Positions 52,784-62,769 of a DNA stretch of 64,000 bases are shown here, in pieces. Location of the stretch: positions 1 to 64,000 of the forward strand of contig JANXED010000002.1 in assembly GCA_025058175.1 (NCBI GenBank), given 5' to 3'. Within the stretch, counting starts at the first letter, position 1. Each line of letters starts with the position of its first letter. The notes under the pieces are model-generated. The model worked only from the letters and a program-made list of their open reading frames with translations. It did not search any database and was not told the origin of the DNA. Source of the DNA: Candidatus Calditenuaceae archaeon (GTDB lineage Archaea > Thermoproteota > Nitrososphaeria_A > Caldarchaeales > Calditenuaceae). Position numbers and translations under genes: made by a program.

Positions 52784-53746
52784 TTGACCGCGGGTAAGCA
52801 CTCGGGGCTACCCTCCCTCGGGATAGTCCTCGAGGGCGACAGGCCTCACGCCGAGCTGGTGCGCCTCGCCTCGCTCGCGGAGAGGCTCGGGTTCGACTCG
52901 GTCCACCTCTACGAACATCTGCCCCACAGGCCGGCATGGGCGTCGGCTTTCCTCGTGGCTAGGGAGACCTCGATGGTCCGAGTGGGCCCGGTGACCGTGC
53001 CGGCGTTCGCCTACGTGCCGGTGGTCCTCGCGAGGTTCGCGGCCGCGCTGAGCGAGGTCGCGGGGAGCAGGGCGGTGCTCGGCGTCTCGAGGGGAGCCTT
53101 CGGGGAGCTGATCGGGAGAAAGAGGCCGAGCGTCAGCGAGTTCGTCGCGTACCTGAAGGCCCTTAACGGTCTCCTGGCCGGCGACCCGAGCCCTCCGGCG
53201 CTGGGCTGGGCCGTCGGGAAGACTCCGAGGCTCTACGTCGGGACCTCAGGGACGAGGCTCTGCGCGATCGCTGCTTCGCTGCGCTTCGTCTCGGGCATCG
53301 TGGTCGACAACCTCTGGGACCCGGAGTACGCGAGGTTGATGGCGACGACCGCGAGGGAGGCTAGGGCCTCGGCCTCCTCGGACCCTGAGGGCTTCGAGCT
53401 GGTCGCGAGGCCGTTCTGTTACGTCTCAGAAGATAGAAGAGAGGCGCTCTCGGCCCTCCTCCCAGTCCTGAGGGAGTACTTGGTCCAATTGGTCGGGAAC
53501 TCGCCGATGCTCAGGCACGCGGGGCTCGACGTCGCTTCAGTGGAGGAGGCGCTCCGGGGGCCCTCCGACATGGCCGAGGAGGTCGCTAGGAGGTTCGCGT
53601 TCTTCGGGACCGTCGAGGAGCTCGAGCAGCAGCTGCGCGAGATATCGAAGTCCGGGGTTACTTTGGTCTGCCTCGGTTACCCCCTCGGCAAGGACCCGGA
53701 AGAGGCGATTAGGTCAGTCGGTAGTGCCCTGCTCCCGCGTCGGTAG
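52784..53746 (+). CDS. LLM-class (F420/flavin-dependent) oxidoreductase
   Basis: A 320-residue luciferase-like TIM-barrel protein: ERLGFDSVHLYEHLPHRP near residue 30, VRVGPVTVPAFAYVPVVLARFAAAL near 65 and VLGVSRGAFGELIG near 100. Archaeal members often use coenzyme F420, as methylene-tetrahydromethanopterin reductases do. The substrate is unknown. The start may be TTG at 52784. Confidence 0.82.
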   Translation: MTAGKHSGLPSLGIVLEGDRPHAELVRLASLAERLGFDSVHLYEHLPHRPAWASAFLVARETSMVRVGPVTVPAFAYVPVVLARFAAALSEVAGSRAVLGVSRGAFGELIGRKRPSVSEFVAYLKALNGLLAGDPSPPALGWAVGKTPRLYVGTSGTRLCAIAASLRFVSGIVVDNLWDPEYARLMATTAREARASASSDPEGFELVARPFCYVSEDRREALSALLPVLREYLVQLVGNSPMLRHAGLDVASVEEALRGPSDMAEEVARRFAFFGTVEELEQQLREISKSGVTLVCLGYPLGKDPEEAIRSVGSALLPRR

Positions 53747-53788
53747 ACCGGCCGTCGCGTCGCTATACTTTTAAGAAGCCGACGTCGA

Positions 53789-54328
53789 ATGACGCCGATG
53801 CCCGCCGCCTACGCGAGGCTCAACGAGCTCTGGAGGGAGAGGCCGGAGGAGCTGGTGAGGCTCCTGAGGGAGAGGCGGATCGGGTGGAGGAGGGAGCCGT
53901 CGGTCGTGAGGGTCGAGAGGCCGCTCAGGCTCGACAGGGCGAGGCGGATCGGCTACAGGGCGAAGCAGGGCTTCGTCGTCCTGAGGGTCAGGGTGAGGAG
54001 GGGAGGTTTCGCGAGGCCGAGGCCGAACTCCGGGAGGAGGCCGAAGGCGCTGGGCGTCGTGAAGCACAAGGTAAACGTCACGGCGCTCGAGGAGGCGATC
54101 TCAAGGGTCAAGAGGAGGTACCCGAACCTCCACGTCCTGGGAGGATACCTCCTCACGTCGGACAGCCTCTACCAATGGTTCGAGGTGATCGCGGTCGACC
54201 CTTACCACCCGTCCGTCTACAACGACCGGCAGCTGAGGATCCCCGACCCGCTCAGGAGGAGGGTAGTGAAGAGGCTCGCGAGGAGGGGCGTCAAGCCGGT
54301 CGGCCAGGTGCTCCAGCCGTTCGAATGA
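53789..54328 (+). CDS. rpl15e: Ribosomal protein L15e
   Basis: A 179-residue large-subunit protein with RRIGWRREPSVVRVERPLRLDRARRIGYRAKQGFVVLRVRVRRGG, RYPNLHVLGGYLL and WFEVIAVDPYHPSV. A second ATG three codons in is equally possible. The stop overlaps the DUF309 gene start (ATGA). Confidence 0.93.
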   Translation: MTPMPAAYARLNELWRERPEELVRLLRERRIGWRREPSVVRVERPLRLDRARRIGYRAKQGFVVLRVRVRRGGFARPRPNSGRRPKALGVVKHKVNVTALEEAISRVKRRYPNLHVLGGYLLTSDSLYQWFEVIAVDPYHPSVYNDRQLRIPDPLRRRVVKRLARRGVKPVGQVLQPFE

Positions 54329-54921
54329 CCCGAGCTCCGCGTCCGAGGCGTTACCTGATAGGCCTCTCAATCCTAGGGGCTGATCCGTCGGACCACCAGG
54401 CCCTCCTCTCCGAGGTGAGGTCGCTCCTGAGCGGGACCAGCGCTCAGGTCATCGAGGTGAGGATCTCCGACGCGAGGGTCGAGGTGGACCTGAGGACGGA
54501 GGCGATCTCCGAGGCCCTCGAGGTGCTCGGAAAGCTCGGCGAGGTCCAGCACTGCGTCGAGGTTGGGGTCGAGGAGCCCGGCGCGGACCCCTTCGAGAGG
54601 GCGGTAAGGCTTTACACCGAGAGGAGGTACTGGGAGGCCCACGAGGCCCTCGAGTCGCTCTGGAGGAAGTCCGGGGGCCAGGAGAGGGCCCTGCTCAACG
54701 GGCTGATCCTGATCGCGGCGGCACACGTCAAGCTCCAGACCGGCGACCGGGAGGGATACTTCAGGCTCCTCAGGAGGGCCCTCGGGAGGCTCGAGGCGTC
54801 GGAGATCCGGGAGTACAGGGGGCTCGACGTCAGTGCGATGGTTGATGCGATCAGGCAGGTCCTCGAGGAGGGCCGCACGGGCTTCGGGCTGATCCCGCTG
54901 GTCCGGAGAGGGGACGCGTAA
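54325..54921 (+). CDS. DUF309 domain protein
   Basis: A 198-residue protein. Residues about 8-85 form an unrecognised alpha/beta N-terminal part. The C-terminal ~100 residues hold the DUF309 helix bundle with RYWEAHEALESLW as signature and LNGLILIAAAHVKLQTGD after it. Function unknown. Coupled to the L15e gene by ATGA. Confidence 0.85.
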   Translation: MTRAPRPRRYLIGLSILGADPSDHQALLSEVRSLLSGTSAQVIEVRISDARVEVDLRTEAISEALEVLGKLGEVQHCVEVGVEEPGADPFERAVRLYTERRYWEAHEALESLWRKSGGQERALLNGLILIAAAHVKLQTGDREGYFRLLRRALGRLEASEIREYRGLDVSAMVDAIRQVLEEGRTGFGLIPLVRRGDA

Positions 54922-54954
54922 ACACATATTGAGTCCCCGGCGATCTCAAGGGCG

Positions 54955-55851
54955 ATGAGCGAGCAGCGCGAACCGCTCGTCTACATCGACGGCGAGTTCT
55001 ACCCCAAGTCCCAAGCGAAGGTCTCGGTCTTCGACCACGGACTCCTTTACGGAGACGGCGTCTTCGAGGGGATCAGGGTCTACGACGGTGTGGTCTTCAA
55101 GCTCAAGGAGCACATCGACAGGCTCTACAATTCCGCGAAGGTCCTCAGGATCAGAATACCGATGGACAAGGAGACGATGATCGGCGAGGTCGTGAGGACA
55201 GTCAGGGCCAACGGCTTCAGGGACGCGTACATCAGGCTAGTGGTCACGAGGGGCGTCGGCGACCTGGGCCTGGACCCGAGGAAGTGCGGGAGGCCGAGCG
55301 TGATCATCATCGTCGAGCACCTGGAGCCGATACTGGGGAAGGGCGAGAGGGAGTTCGGTGTATCGGTGATCATCAGCTCGACGAGAAGGGACCCGGTCTA
55401 CGCCACGAGCCACGAGGTCAAGTCCCTCAACTACCTCAACTCGATCCTCGCGAAGATCGAAGCGATTGAGGCTGGCGCCGACGACGCGATCATGCTCGAC
55501 AGCCGAGGCTTCCTCTCCGAGGCCACAGGCGCGAACCTCTTCATCGTGCGGGACGGGAAGCTCTACACGCCGCCTGTCACCGCGGGCATCCTCCCCGGGA
55601 TAACGAGGGCGGTCGTGATGGAGATCGCCGCGAGGCTCGGGATACCCGTGATCGAGCGGGACCTCACACCGGTCGAGCTGATGATCGCCGACGAGGCCTT
55701 CGTCACCGGCACGGGAGCGGAGCTGGTGCCGATAGGGTTCGTGAACAAACTCCCGATCAACGACGGCCGTCCCGGCCCAGTCTTCAGGAAGATCCTCGAG
55801 GAGTTCAACAGGGTGAAGAGGGACCCACGTAACGGAGTGAAGGCACTATAG
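54955..55851 (+). CDS. ilvE: Branched-chain amino acid aminotransferase
   Basis: A 298-residue class IV PLP enzyme. LVYIDGEFYPKSQAKVSVFDHGLLYGDGVFEGIR opens the protein; the PLP lysine is in HEVKSLNYLNSILAKIEA near residue 158, and LSEATGANLFIVRDGKL and FVTGTGAELVPI follow. It makes leucine, isoleucine and valine; specificity within class IV is by similarity. Confidence 0.93.
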   Translation: MSEQREPLVYIDGEFYPKSQAKVSVFDHGLLYGDGVFEGIRVYDGVVFKLKEHIDRLYNSAKVLRIRIPMDKETMIGEVVRTVRANGFRDAYIRLVVTRGVGDLGLDPRKCGRPSVIIIVEHLEPILGKGEREFGVSVIISSTRRDPVYATSHEVKSLNYLNSILAKIEAIEAGADDAIMLDSRGFLSEATGANLFIVRDGKLYTPPVTAGILPGITRAVVMEIAARLGIPVIERDLTPVELMIADEAFVTGTGAELVPIGFVNKLPINDGRPGPVFRKILEEFNRVKRDPRNGVKAL

Positions 55852-55874
55852 GGCCTGAAACCCGAGCGTCTTCT

Positions 55875-57356
55875 CTAGGCGCCCAACCAATAGAGGATCA
55901 GGGACTGGACCTGGGGCAGGTAGAGCCCGAACGAGGCTATCAGCGCGAGGAGTACTGCCATCGGAACGGCCATGCTGATCGGCGCGTCGTGGGTGTGCCT
56001 GTACTCTCCGACCTGGAAGACGTACATGAAGGTCCTGGTGTAGTACCCGAGGGTTATCGCCGTCGCGAGGATCGCGACGAAGGTCAGGGTCCACAGTCCG
56101 GCCTGGAAGCCTCCAAGGAAGATCACCAGCTCGCTGAAGAAGCCCGCGAGGGGCGGGGTGCCGGCGATCGAGAGGCCGCCCACGAGGAAGGCGACCGCGG
56201 TGAAGGGCATCGCGCCGATAAGGCCTCCTAACTTCCTGATGTCCCTCTCCCCCACCGAGTGGATTATCACTCCTGCGGTCATGAAGAGCAGCGACTTCGC
56301 GAGCCCGTGGGTGAAGACCTGAAGTAGGCCGCCGTTGACGCCGAGCGGTATGAAGACCGAGAGGCCGAAGGAGATGTACCCGATCTGGCTGACGGAGCTG
56401 TACGCGAGTATCCTCTTTATGTCGGTCTGGACCAGCGCCATCGCGCCACCCCAGATCATGGTAACGACCGAGAGGAGCGCGACCACGTCGGAGTAGACCC
56501 TGAACGCGTCGCCCAGCATTCCGATCACGATCCTCGCGAAGGCATAGGCGCCGGTCTTGATCATCACGCCGCTCAGCAGGACGCTTATCGGGGTCGGGGC
56601 CTCGGCGTGGGCGTCGGGGAGCCAAGTGTGAACGGGGAAGAGGGCCATCTTGACCGCGGCCCCCACGAGAATCAGCGCGGATATCGTTACCAGCTCAGGC
56701 CTCGGGCTCGCGGCCGCCATCCTCTCGATCGTCGAGAACTCTACGTTGCCGTAGAGGGCGTTGAGCCAGATGATCCCCGCGAGCAGGGAGAGCGCTCCTG
56801 CGTGGGTCATCGCGAAGTACTTGAACCCGATCACCCTCGCGTTCCCTGTACCCCAGTAGGCGATGAGGAAGTAGCTCGGTATCAGCATGACCTCCCAGAA
56901 GATGTAGAACAGGAAGAGGTTCGTGACCAGCACGACCCCGATCATCCCCCCGACAAAGAGCATCAGGAGCGGGTAGTACACCTCCAGGGCCCTCTCCTTC
57001 TCCATGTACCTCCACGAGTAGACGCTGGAGAGGAACCCGACGAGCGTGATCAGGAGGAGGAAGAAGTAGCTGAGGCCGTCGAGCCTGAAGCCGAGCGTGA
57101 GGCCGAGCTGCGGGAGCCACGGTATCGACTCTTCGACCACCCTGCCCGCCAGGACGTCGGGGAGGTGAAGGAGCGTGAGGGCGAACGGCACGGCCAGCGT
57201 GACCGAGGAGATCGCCGCGGAGGCCCTCCAGCCCGCGACCCTCCCGTAGATCAGGGCGAGGGGCGCGAAGCCCAGGGGGACCGCGACCATCAGGAGTAAC
57301 GTCGGGAAGCCCGGGGCAAGCGACATTTCACGATCCGTCGCGCTGTAGAACCTCAT
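55875..57356 (-). CDS. nuoM: NADH-quinone oxidoreductase chain M (complex I-like)
   Basis: A 493-residue membrane protein with about 14 spans, of the Mrp/NuoM proton-pump family: YFFLLLITLVGFLSSVYSWRYMEKE, LFYIFWEVMLIPSYFLIAYWG (conserved Glu), KMALFPVHTWLPDAHAEAPTPISVLLSGVMIKTGAYAF (conserved Lys) and KRILAYSSVSQIGYISFGLS. No other complex I subunit is nearby. An ATG ten codons in could be the start. Confidence 0.93.
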   Translation of the reverse strand: MRFYSATDREMSLAPGFPTLLLMVAVPLGFAPLALIYGRVAGWRASAAISSVTLAVPFALTLLHLPDVLAGRVVEESIPWLPQLGLTLGFRLDGLSYFFLLLITLVGFLSSVYSWRYMEKERALEVYYPLLMLFVGGMIGVVLVTNLFLFYIFWEVMLIPSYFLIAYWGTGNARVIGFKYFAMTHAGALSLLAGIIWLNALYGNVEFSTIERMAAASPRPELVTISALILVGAAVKMALFPVHTWLPDAHAEAPTPISVLLSGVMIKTGAYAFARIVIGMLGDAFRVYSDVVALLSVVTMIWGGAMALVQTDIKRILAYSSVSQIGYISFGLSVFIPLGVNGGLLQVFTHGLAKSLLFMTAGVIIHSVGERDIRKLGGLIGAMPFTAVAFLVGGLSIAGTPPLAGFFSELVIFLGGFQAGLWTLTFVAILATAITLGYYTRTFMYVFQVGEYRHTHDAPISMAVPMAVLLALIASFGLYLPQVQSLILYWLGA

Positions 57357-57445
57357 AAACCGTTCACGGCGCGAAGAGGAACGGGCAGTCCGGGTCCGCG
57401 CGGGGGAGTAGGAGATAAATCCGGAGGGGCGAAGGCCCCAACGGA

Positions 57446-57961
57446 ATGCCCCAGACGGTCTCGGAGGCGATCCGGAGGAGGCTCGACTGGAGGAGCTTCG
57501 CGGAGAGGCCCGTCCCGAGGGAGGATGTGATCGCGATACTCGACGCAGCGAGGTGGGCGGGGAGCGGGAAGAACGCCCAGCACTGGAGGTTCGTGCTGGT
57601 CGAGGGCAGGGAGGAGCTGAAGTGGCTCGCGGACCACTCTCCGAGCGGCAGGTGGTTGGCTGGGGCAGCGTTCGCGGTGATCGTGACGACTGACCCCTCC
57701 TATCCCTACCACAAGCTCGACGCCGGCAGGGCCCTCACCAACATGCAGCTCGAGGCCTGGAGCAGGGGAATAGTCTCCTGCATCACGACGGGCTTCGACG
57801 AGAGGGCTATCAGGGAGAGGTACGGCATACCGGAGGGGCGCTCGATCGACCTGATCGTCGGCTTCGGCTACCCCGATAGGAGGCTGGTCGGTAGGAAGAG
57901 CAGGAGGCCGTTACGGGAGCTGGCGTACGAGGGCAGGTACGGCGCGCCTCTCGGGGCATGA
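57446..57961 (+). CDS. Nitroreductase family protein
   Basis: A 171-residue FMN-binding protein: IRRRLDWRSFAERPVPREDVIAILDAARWAGSGKNAQHWRFVLV opens the fold, and GFGYPDRR ends it. The family reduces varied substrates with NAD(P)H. Stop overlaps the Elp3 start (ATGA). Confidence 0.88.
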   Translation: MPQTVSEAIRRRLDWRSFAERPVPREDVIAILDAARWAGSGKNAQHWRFVLVEGREELKWLADHSPSGRWLAGAAFAVIVTTDPSYPYHKLDAGRALTNMQLEAWSRGIVSCITTGFDERAIRERYGIPEGRSIDLIVGFGYPDRRLVGRKSRRPLRELAYEGRYGAPLGA

Positions 57962-59538
57962 GCGGGACGGCAGCGGGCCTCGCGAGGACAGTGGCCGCGG
58001 AGATCGCGAGGAGGGGAGTCACAGACAAGTCCGAGGCGAACAGGGTCAAAGTCGAGGTCGCGAAGTCGCTGAGGGCGGGCTTCGTCCCGTCGGACGCAGA
58101 GGTCGTCCGCGCGCTGATCGAGATGGGCCACCGGGAGATCGCGGAGGCGCTCAGGGCGAAGCCGGTGAAGACGAGGTCAGGCGTCTCGGTCATCACGGTG
58201 GTCCTTCCGCTCTTCCTCTGCCCCCACGGTCGCTGCGTCTACTGCCCGGGAGGAGGAAGCACCGGAGTTCCCCAGAGCTACACGGGAAGGGAGGCGTGGG
58301 TCGACTTCGCGAGGTCGATCGGCTATGACGTCAGGCTCCAGGTCGAGGCCCAGGCCTCCAAGCTGGGGAGTATGGGCCATCGGGTCGACAAGGTCGAGCT
58401 GATCTTCATCGGCGGGACGTTCACCGCGGCTCCCCTCGAGTTCCAGAGGAGGGCGATCAAGGAGGCGCTCGACGGACTCCACGGCCCCTCCACCTCGCTA
58501 AGGGAGGCGCTCGAGAGGGCCGAGAGCGCGATGCCCCGGGTCTCGGGGATTACCGTCGAGACGAAGCCCGATTGGGCGAAGGGGAGCGTCGGCGACGAGC
58601 TACTCCGGATGGGCGTCACGAGGGTCGAGATAGGCGTACAGGCGCTCGACGACGAAGTCTACCGGATCGTGAGGAGGGGCCATACGGTCCAGGACGTCGC
58701 CTACGCGACCGCGGACCTGAGGGACAGGGCCTTTAAGGTGACCTACCACGTGATGCCGGGCCTCCCAAGGAGCACGCCCCAGAGGGACCGGGAGTGGTTC
58801 AGGCAGCTCTTCGACGACCCGAGGTTCAGGCCCGACGCGCTTAAGGTCTACCCGACGATGGTCCTGCCCGGGACGCCGCTTCACGCGATGTACGCGCGGG
58901 GCGAGTACGAGCCCTACGACCTCGAGGAGATGGTGGAGCTGCTGGTGGACTGGCTGAGCTTCGTACCTCCCTACGTCAGGGTGAACAGGATCAGGAGGGA
59001 GATACCGGAGGAGGCAGCAGTCGCCGGCGCGTGGCCCGGGAACCTAAGGCAGCTGGTCGAGGCGAGGATGCGGAGCAGGGGCCTGAGGTGCAGGTGCGTG
59101 AGGTGCAGGGAGGTCGGGAACCCGGAGGCCTGGGACGGAGTAGACCCTTCCGAGGTGACTTTCGAGGTCTCGGAGCTCCGGTATGAGGCCTCGGGAGGCA
59201 CGGAGTTCTTCCTCTCCTACGAGGACCCGGAGAGTGGGCTACTGGCCGGACTCCTGAGGCTCAGGCTCCCGGAGAGGGACGTTAACGGGCTGACTGAGGG
59301 CGCGGCGCTCGTGAGGGAGCTCCACGTCTACGGCCCGTTGGTCCCGGTCGGTCGCAAGGACCCGGTGTCATGGCAGCACAAGGGCATCGGCGCAAAGCTG
59401 ATGGCGAGGGCAGAGGAGATCGCCGGTTCAGAGGGGAGAAGGAGGGTGCTGGTGATCAGCGGCGTCGGTGTGAGGGAGTACTACTACAGGCTTGGGTACA
59501 GGAGGTTCGGGCCCTACGTCGCCAAGGACCTCCGCTGA
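57958..59538 (+). CDS. elp3: tRNA uridine(34) carboxymethyl synthase Elp3
   Basis: A 526-residue enzyme modifying tRNA wobble uridine. The radical-SAM cluster is CPHGRCVYCPGGG near residue 81, with PQSYTGREAW, then GITVETKPDW, IGVQALDDEVYRIVRRGHT and YHVMPGLPRST. A cysteine-rich CRCVRC segment precedes the GNAT acetyltransferase domain (HKGIGAKLMARAEEIA, YYYRLGYRRFGPYV). Complete. Confidence 0.96.
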   Translation: MSGTAAGLARTVAAEIARRGVTDKSEANRVKVEVAKSLRAGFVPSDAEVVRALIEMGHREIAEALRAKPVKTRSGVSVITVVLPLFLCPHGRCVYCPGGGSTGVPQSYTGREAWVDFARSIGYDVRLQVEAQASKLGSMGHRVDKVELIFIGGTFTAAPLEFQRRAIKEALDGLHGPSTSLREALERAESAMPRVSGITVETKPDWAKGSVGDELLRMGVTRVEIGVQALDDEVYRIVRRGHTVQDVAYATADLRDRAFKVTYHVMPGLPRSTPQRDREWFRQLFDDPRFRPDALKVYPTMVLPGTPLHAMYARGEYEPYDLEEMVELLVDWLSFVPPYVRVNRIRREIPEEAAVAGAWPGNLRQLVEARMRSRGLRCRCVRCREVGNPEAWDGVDPSEVTFEVSELRYEASGGTEFFLSYEDPESGLLAGLLRLRLPERDVNGLTEGAALVRELHVYGPLVPVGRKDPVSWQHKGIGAKLMARAEEIAGSEGRRRVLVISGVGVREYYYRLGYRRFGPYVAKDLR

Positions 59539-59540
59539 CC

Positions 59541-60779
59541 TCAGAAGAGCGTTACCTTCCCCTCCAGTATCTCCGACGTCAGCCTGGTGACGTTGTCGAG
59601 CTCCTCGTTGACGATGCTGTTGACCTCGTAGACGTCGCCCGACCTGACGGCCCTCGCGGGGACGTAGCTGACCGTGACTGAGAGCGGCTGGTCGATCCTC
59701 TTCCCTATTTGGGACAGGAGCTTGACGTAGACCTCATCGAAGGCGTCCGTGCTCTCATAGATCCTCCTGGCCATCTTGAACGCGAGGACGTTGTAGATCT
59801 TCCCGACGTGAGAGATGGGGTTCTTCCCCGCGGTGGCCTCCATCGACATGTACCTGAAAGGCGTTATCAGCCCCGAGGCCCTATTGCCCCTCCCCGCGTT
59901 GCCGTCGTCGCCGTGCTCCGCGGAGGTCCCCGTCACCGTGAGGTAAACGGTGCTCCTCTCGGGCTGGCCGGGGTAGATCCTGTCGGCGGTGTTGACGTTC
60001 ACCGTGACCTCGAACTCGGGCGCTATCTTGGTGGCGAGGTCCGCGACCTCATCGGCCAATTGCTGCTTCACGTTGACGTAGTGATCGAGGTCATAGGTCA
60101 GGTGGGAGACGATGCCGTTGGCGACGGTCAACGTCACCTTGTTACCGATTCTCAGGCCCATGACCTTGCAGTCCTCCCCGCTCTCCTTGATCCTCGACTT
60201 GAACTCCTTCGAGTTGATCGTCCTCTCGGTCATCAGGACCAGTCTCTCGAGGGGCGTGAAGGGCGCGAACCCTACGCCGAAGGACGTGTCGTTAGCTAGC
60301 GGGACCTCCTCGCGGGCCTCCACGACGCTCACGAGGTCGACGCTCCCGGGCTTCACCTTGTAGTCGAAGATGACGTGCCTATCGGGGTCGAGGAACCTGA
60401 AGTTCCCCTTGACGAACTCCTTTCCCGCCTCCAGGATGATCTCCCCCACGGGTATCTCCTCGTTGTTGCTGCCCTTGTTCACCTGCGTCGTCGCCCTCCC
60501 CGCGACCACGATCAGTATCGGCTCGAGGAGCTCTCCTCCCCCGAACCTCGGGGCCGACCTCCCTCCGACGAGGAGGCCCTTGTCGAGGTTGTGGTGGAGT
60601 ATCCTGTTGAACCGCTCGAGGTAGTACTTCGAGAGCTTCACGCTCGACGCCTCACAGACCGAGTCGATGATGAAGTCCGGGTGGCCCAATCCCTTCCGCT
60701 CGACGATCTCAGCGTCCCTTCTGTGCACTGGCAGGGACTTCACCTCCTCGAAGACGACGTTACGGCCTGACATCGTCAT
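59541..60779 (-). CDS. mat: S-adenosylmethionine synthetase, archaeal type
   Basis: A 412-residue archaeal enzyme making S-adenosylmethionine from methionine and [74 protein letters not shown] and [18 protein letters not shown] are diagnostic. Convergent with elp3, 2 bases apart. Confidence 0.96.
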   Translation of the reverse strand: MTMSGRNVVFEEVKSLPVHRRDAEIVERKGLGHPDFIIDSVCEASSVKLSKYYLERFNRILHHNLDKGLLVGGRSAPRFGGGELLEPILIVVAGRATTQVNKGSNNEEIPVGEIILEAGKEFVKGNFRFLDPDRHVIFDYKVKPGSVDLVSVVEAREEVPLANDTSFGVGFAPFTPLERLVLMTERTINSKEFKSRIKESGEDCKVMGLRIGNKVTLTVANGIVSHLTYDLDHYVNVKQQLADEVADLATKIAPEFEVTVNVNTADRIYPGQPERSTVYLTVTGTSAEHGDDGNAGRGNRASGLITPFRYMSMEATAGKNPISHVGKIYNVLAFKMARRIYESTDAFDEVYVKLLSQIGKRIDQPLSVTVSYVPARAVRSGDVYEVNSIVNEELDNVTRLTSEILEGKVTLF

Positions 60780-60837
60780 CTCTACGCGTTCTCCCGGAGA
60801 TAGCTCCTATTTTGATCTACCCCCCTCGACTGAGCCT

Positions 60838-61077
60838 TCAGAGGGAGTCGACGACGGCGACGTAAACGATGTTGTTGCCGCGTATGAGGAGGTGCGGGTA
60901 AGAGGCCCTGCGGTTGCCGTTGACGTATTCCTCGACCCGCTCCAAGACCAGGTTCATGTAAGTGTCGACCTCGATCAGCCTCCCGACGTACTCCGCCTCG
61001 TTCTTCAGAACCACGCGCACCTCCTTATTGACGGAGTTCCTCAGCACCTCGATCGGCCTTCCGGTCTGCAACGACAA
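60838..61077 (-). CDS. Sm-like (LSm) RNA-binding protein
   Basis: A 79-residue LSm protein with RPIEVLRNSVNKEVRVVLKNEAEYVGRLIEVDTYMNLVLERVEEY (Sm1) and HLLIRGNNIVYVAVVD (Sm2). Archaeal LSm proteins form heptamer rings on U-rich RNA. Confidence 0.93.
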   Translation of the reverse strand: MSLQTGRPIEVLRNSVNKEVRVVLKNEAEYVGRLIEVDTYMNLVLERVEEYVNGNRRASYPHLLIRGNNIVYVAVVDSL

Positions 61078-61151
61078 CCTCCCTTCTCACCCGCAGTTGC
61101 CCGCCAGATCCTCATAAGTGTATTCCCGTGGGAGAGCGAGGGACGAGGCAG

Positions 61152-61808
61152 TCAGGACGCGACCTTGACGAGCTCGCTGAAGCAGATACCGCACGCGTAA
61201 AGGTTCCCGGAGATCCGCCTAGCGTAGCTGAGCGGCGCGCCGCAGACCGGACAAGAGTCGGCGTGAGACTTGGGGAACACGTAGCCGCAGTAACCGCACG
61301 AGTCGGCCTGGAGCTCCGCGCTCTGCCCGCACTGGGGACACACCTTCCATTCGCTCCTCGTCTTCACGGAGAACTGCTTGGTCACAGGTGCCGGAGGGCT
61401 GGAGTTGCTCTGCCTCGCCGGAGGCGCCGACCTCACCGATGGGCTCGGGGCCGACGTTCGCCCAGCAGTAGCCTGCTGGGACTGCTTGGGCCCGACCGAC
61501 ATGGCGGGTGCCTCCCGGACAACTCCCTTCAGTGACACCGCCCCTTCCGCCTCCGCGAGTCTCGACTCTAGGATCTGCGACGCGACCAGCTCCCTCACGC
61601 CCTTCCTGAACGTGTAGGCGCCTATGAGCGAGGGAGGAACTCCGGCCATCGAGAGGAGGAGGTAGATCGGGACCGAGGGGATCACCTCGACCGCGAGGGC
61701 GTCCCCCAAAGGCGTCCCGAGGGCGATCAGGTAGATGAGGGTCGGGGCGAGGGCGACACCGAGCCCCAGAACGGAGAGCACAAGCCCCACGGTAATCTTC
61801 GATGCCAT
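61152..61808 (-). CDS. Membrane protein with double zinc-ribbon tail
   Basis: A 218-residue protein. Two hydrophobic segments cover about residues 5-65. A Ser/Pro/Gln-rich linker follows, and the C-terminus has CPQC...CGYC and CPVC...CGIC, two four-cysteine zinc knuckles. Not a RING pattern, as no His falls in the middle. The layout parallels the RING-like membrane protein at 28173. Function unknown. Confidence 0.75.
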   Translation of the reverse strand: MASKITVGLVLSVLGLGVALAPTLIYLIALGTPLGDALAVEVIPSVPIYLLLSMAGVPPSLIGAYTFRKGVRELVASQILESRLAEAEGAVSLKGVVREAPAMSVGPKQSQQATAGRTSAPSPSVRSAPPARQSNSSPPAPVTKQFSVKTRSEWKVCPQCGQSAELQADSCGYCGYVFPKSHADSCPVCGAPLSYARRISGNLYACGICFSELVKVAS

Positions 61809-61869
61809 GCTTACCCCCCGCTCCGGCCCGGCCGTATTTATAACATTATTTCCGAACTGTCCCTCGGTC

Positions 61870-62769
61870 TTACTGCGGGGCGCCCGACTGGAGGACCGAG
61901 CTCAGGAAGTCCTCGACCATCGTCGGAGGGACCTCGAGGTGGTAGCGCCTGACGAAGAAGTAGACGACGTTCTGGACGTCCCTTCTGAGGTAGAACTCGG
62001 CGTTAGGGTGGTCCCTGCCGACCCACTGCGGCCAGTCTATTATCCAGGGCCTCCCCTCTTGGTCGAGCATCACGTTGTATGCGCTGAGGTCCCTGTGGAT
62101 TACCCCGGCCTCGTAGGCGTCCTTGATCGACTTAAGGAGCTCCTCGAGGATCAGCTCCGGCGGCCTCTGGACCGACCTGACCCTCACCAGCAGGCGGCCC
62201 TCGATCAGCTGGGCGACGACCGCGTGCCTGTTCCTGTAGACCGGACGGGGGACCGGGAGACCGGCAGCGCTCAGGGTCCTGAGGGCGCTGATTTCGTTGG
62301 ACGCGAACCTCACCGACGCGGCCAGGTAACTCCCGAGCTCGGAGGGGATCTCCCTCGTCCTCCTGTACCTAGTCATGCTGGTCCTGCCTGCCCTGTACAG
62401 CTTCAGGGAGACCCGCTCGCCCTCTGGGGTGACCGCCTCGTAGACGTCGGCCTCCTTCCCGACCCCGAGCGCTCCGCCGACCGAGGCCAGGATGCCCCTC
62501 CTCAGCATCGTCCTGAGGGCGAGTGCGTCGAGGCCGGCGTAGTTCAGGACGTATCCCTGAGCCCTCCCGTGGGGAGCCCAGACCAGCGAGGCTCCGTGGA
62601 GGTCCTTCAGCAGCTTCGCGACGTAATCCCCGGAGAGCCCGAGGTCCCTCGAGATCGCCTCTGGGAGGGCCGCGGAGCCCCTCAGCGAGCTCCGCTCGAT
62701 CGCCCGGAGAACGTTGAAATGCCTGTCTGAGAGCTCTTCGACCGCCCTCAGCGTCCTAGCCAGCTCCAA
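61870..62769 (-). CDS. rio2: RIO2-type serine/threonine protein kinase
   Basis: A 299-residue kinase. An N-terminal winged helix covers about residues 10-85; the ATP loop is GVGKEADVYEAVTPEG with VSLKLYRAG (Lys); the catalytic loop is HRDLSAYNVMLDQEG and the metal site IIDWPQWVGRDHPNA. RIO2 acts in small-subunit maturation. Overlaps the ileS stop. Confidence 0.95.
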   Translation of the reverse strand: MELARTLRAVEELSDRHFNVLRAIERSSLRGSAALPEAISRDLGLSGDYVAKLLKDLHGASLVWAPHGRAQGYVLNYAGLDALALRTMLRRGILASVGGALGVGKEADVYEAVTPEGERVSLKLYRAGRTSMTRYRRTREIPSELGSYLAASVRFASNEISALRTLSAAGLPVPRPVYRNRHAVVAQLIEGRLLVRVRSVQRPPELILEELLKSIKDAYEAGVIHRDLSAYNVMLDQEGRPWIIDWPQWVGRDHPNAEFYLRRDVQNVVYFFVRRYHLEVPPTMVEDFLSSVLQSGAPQ

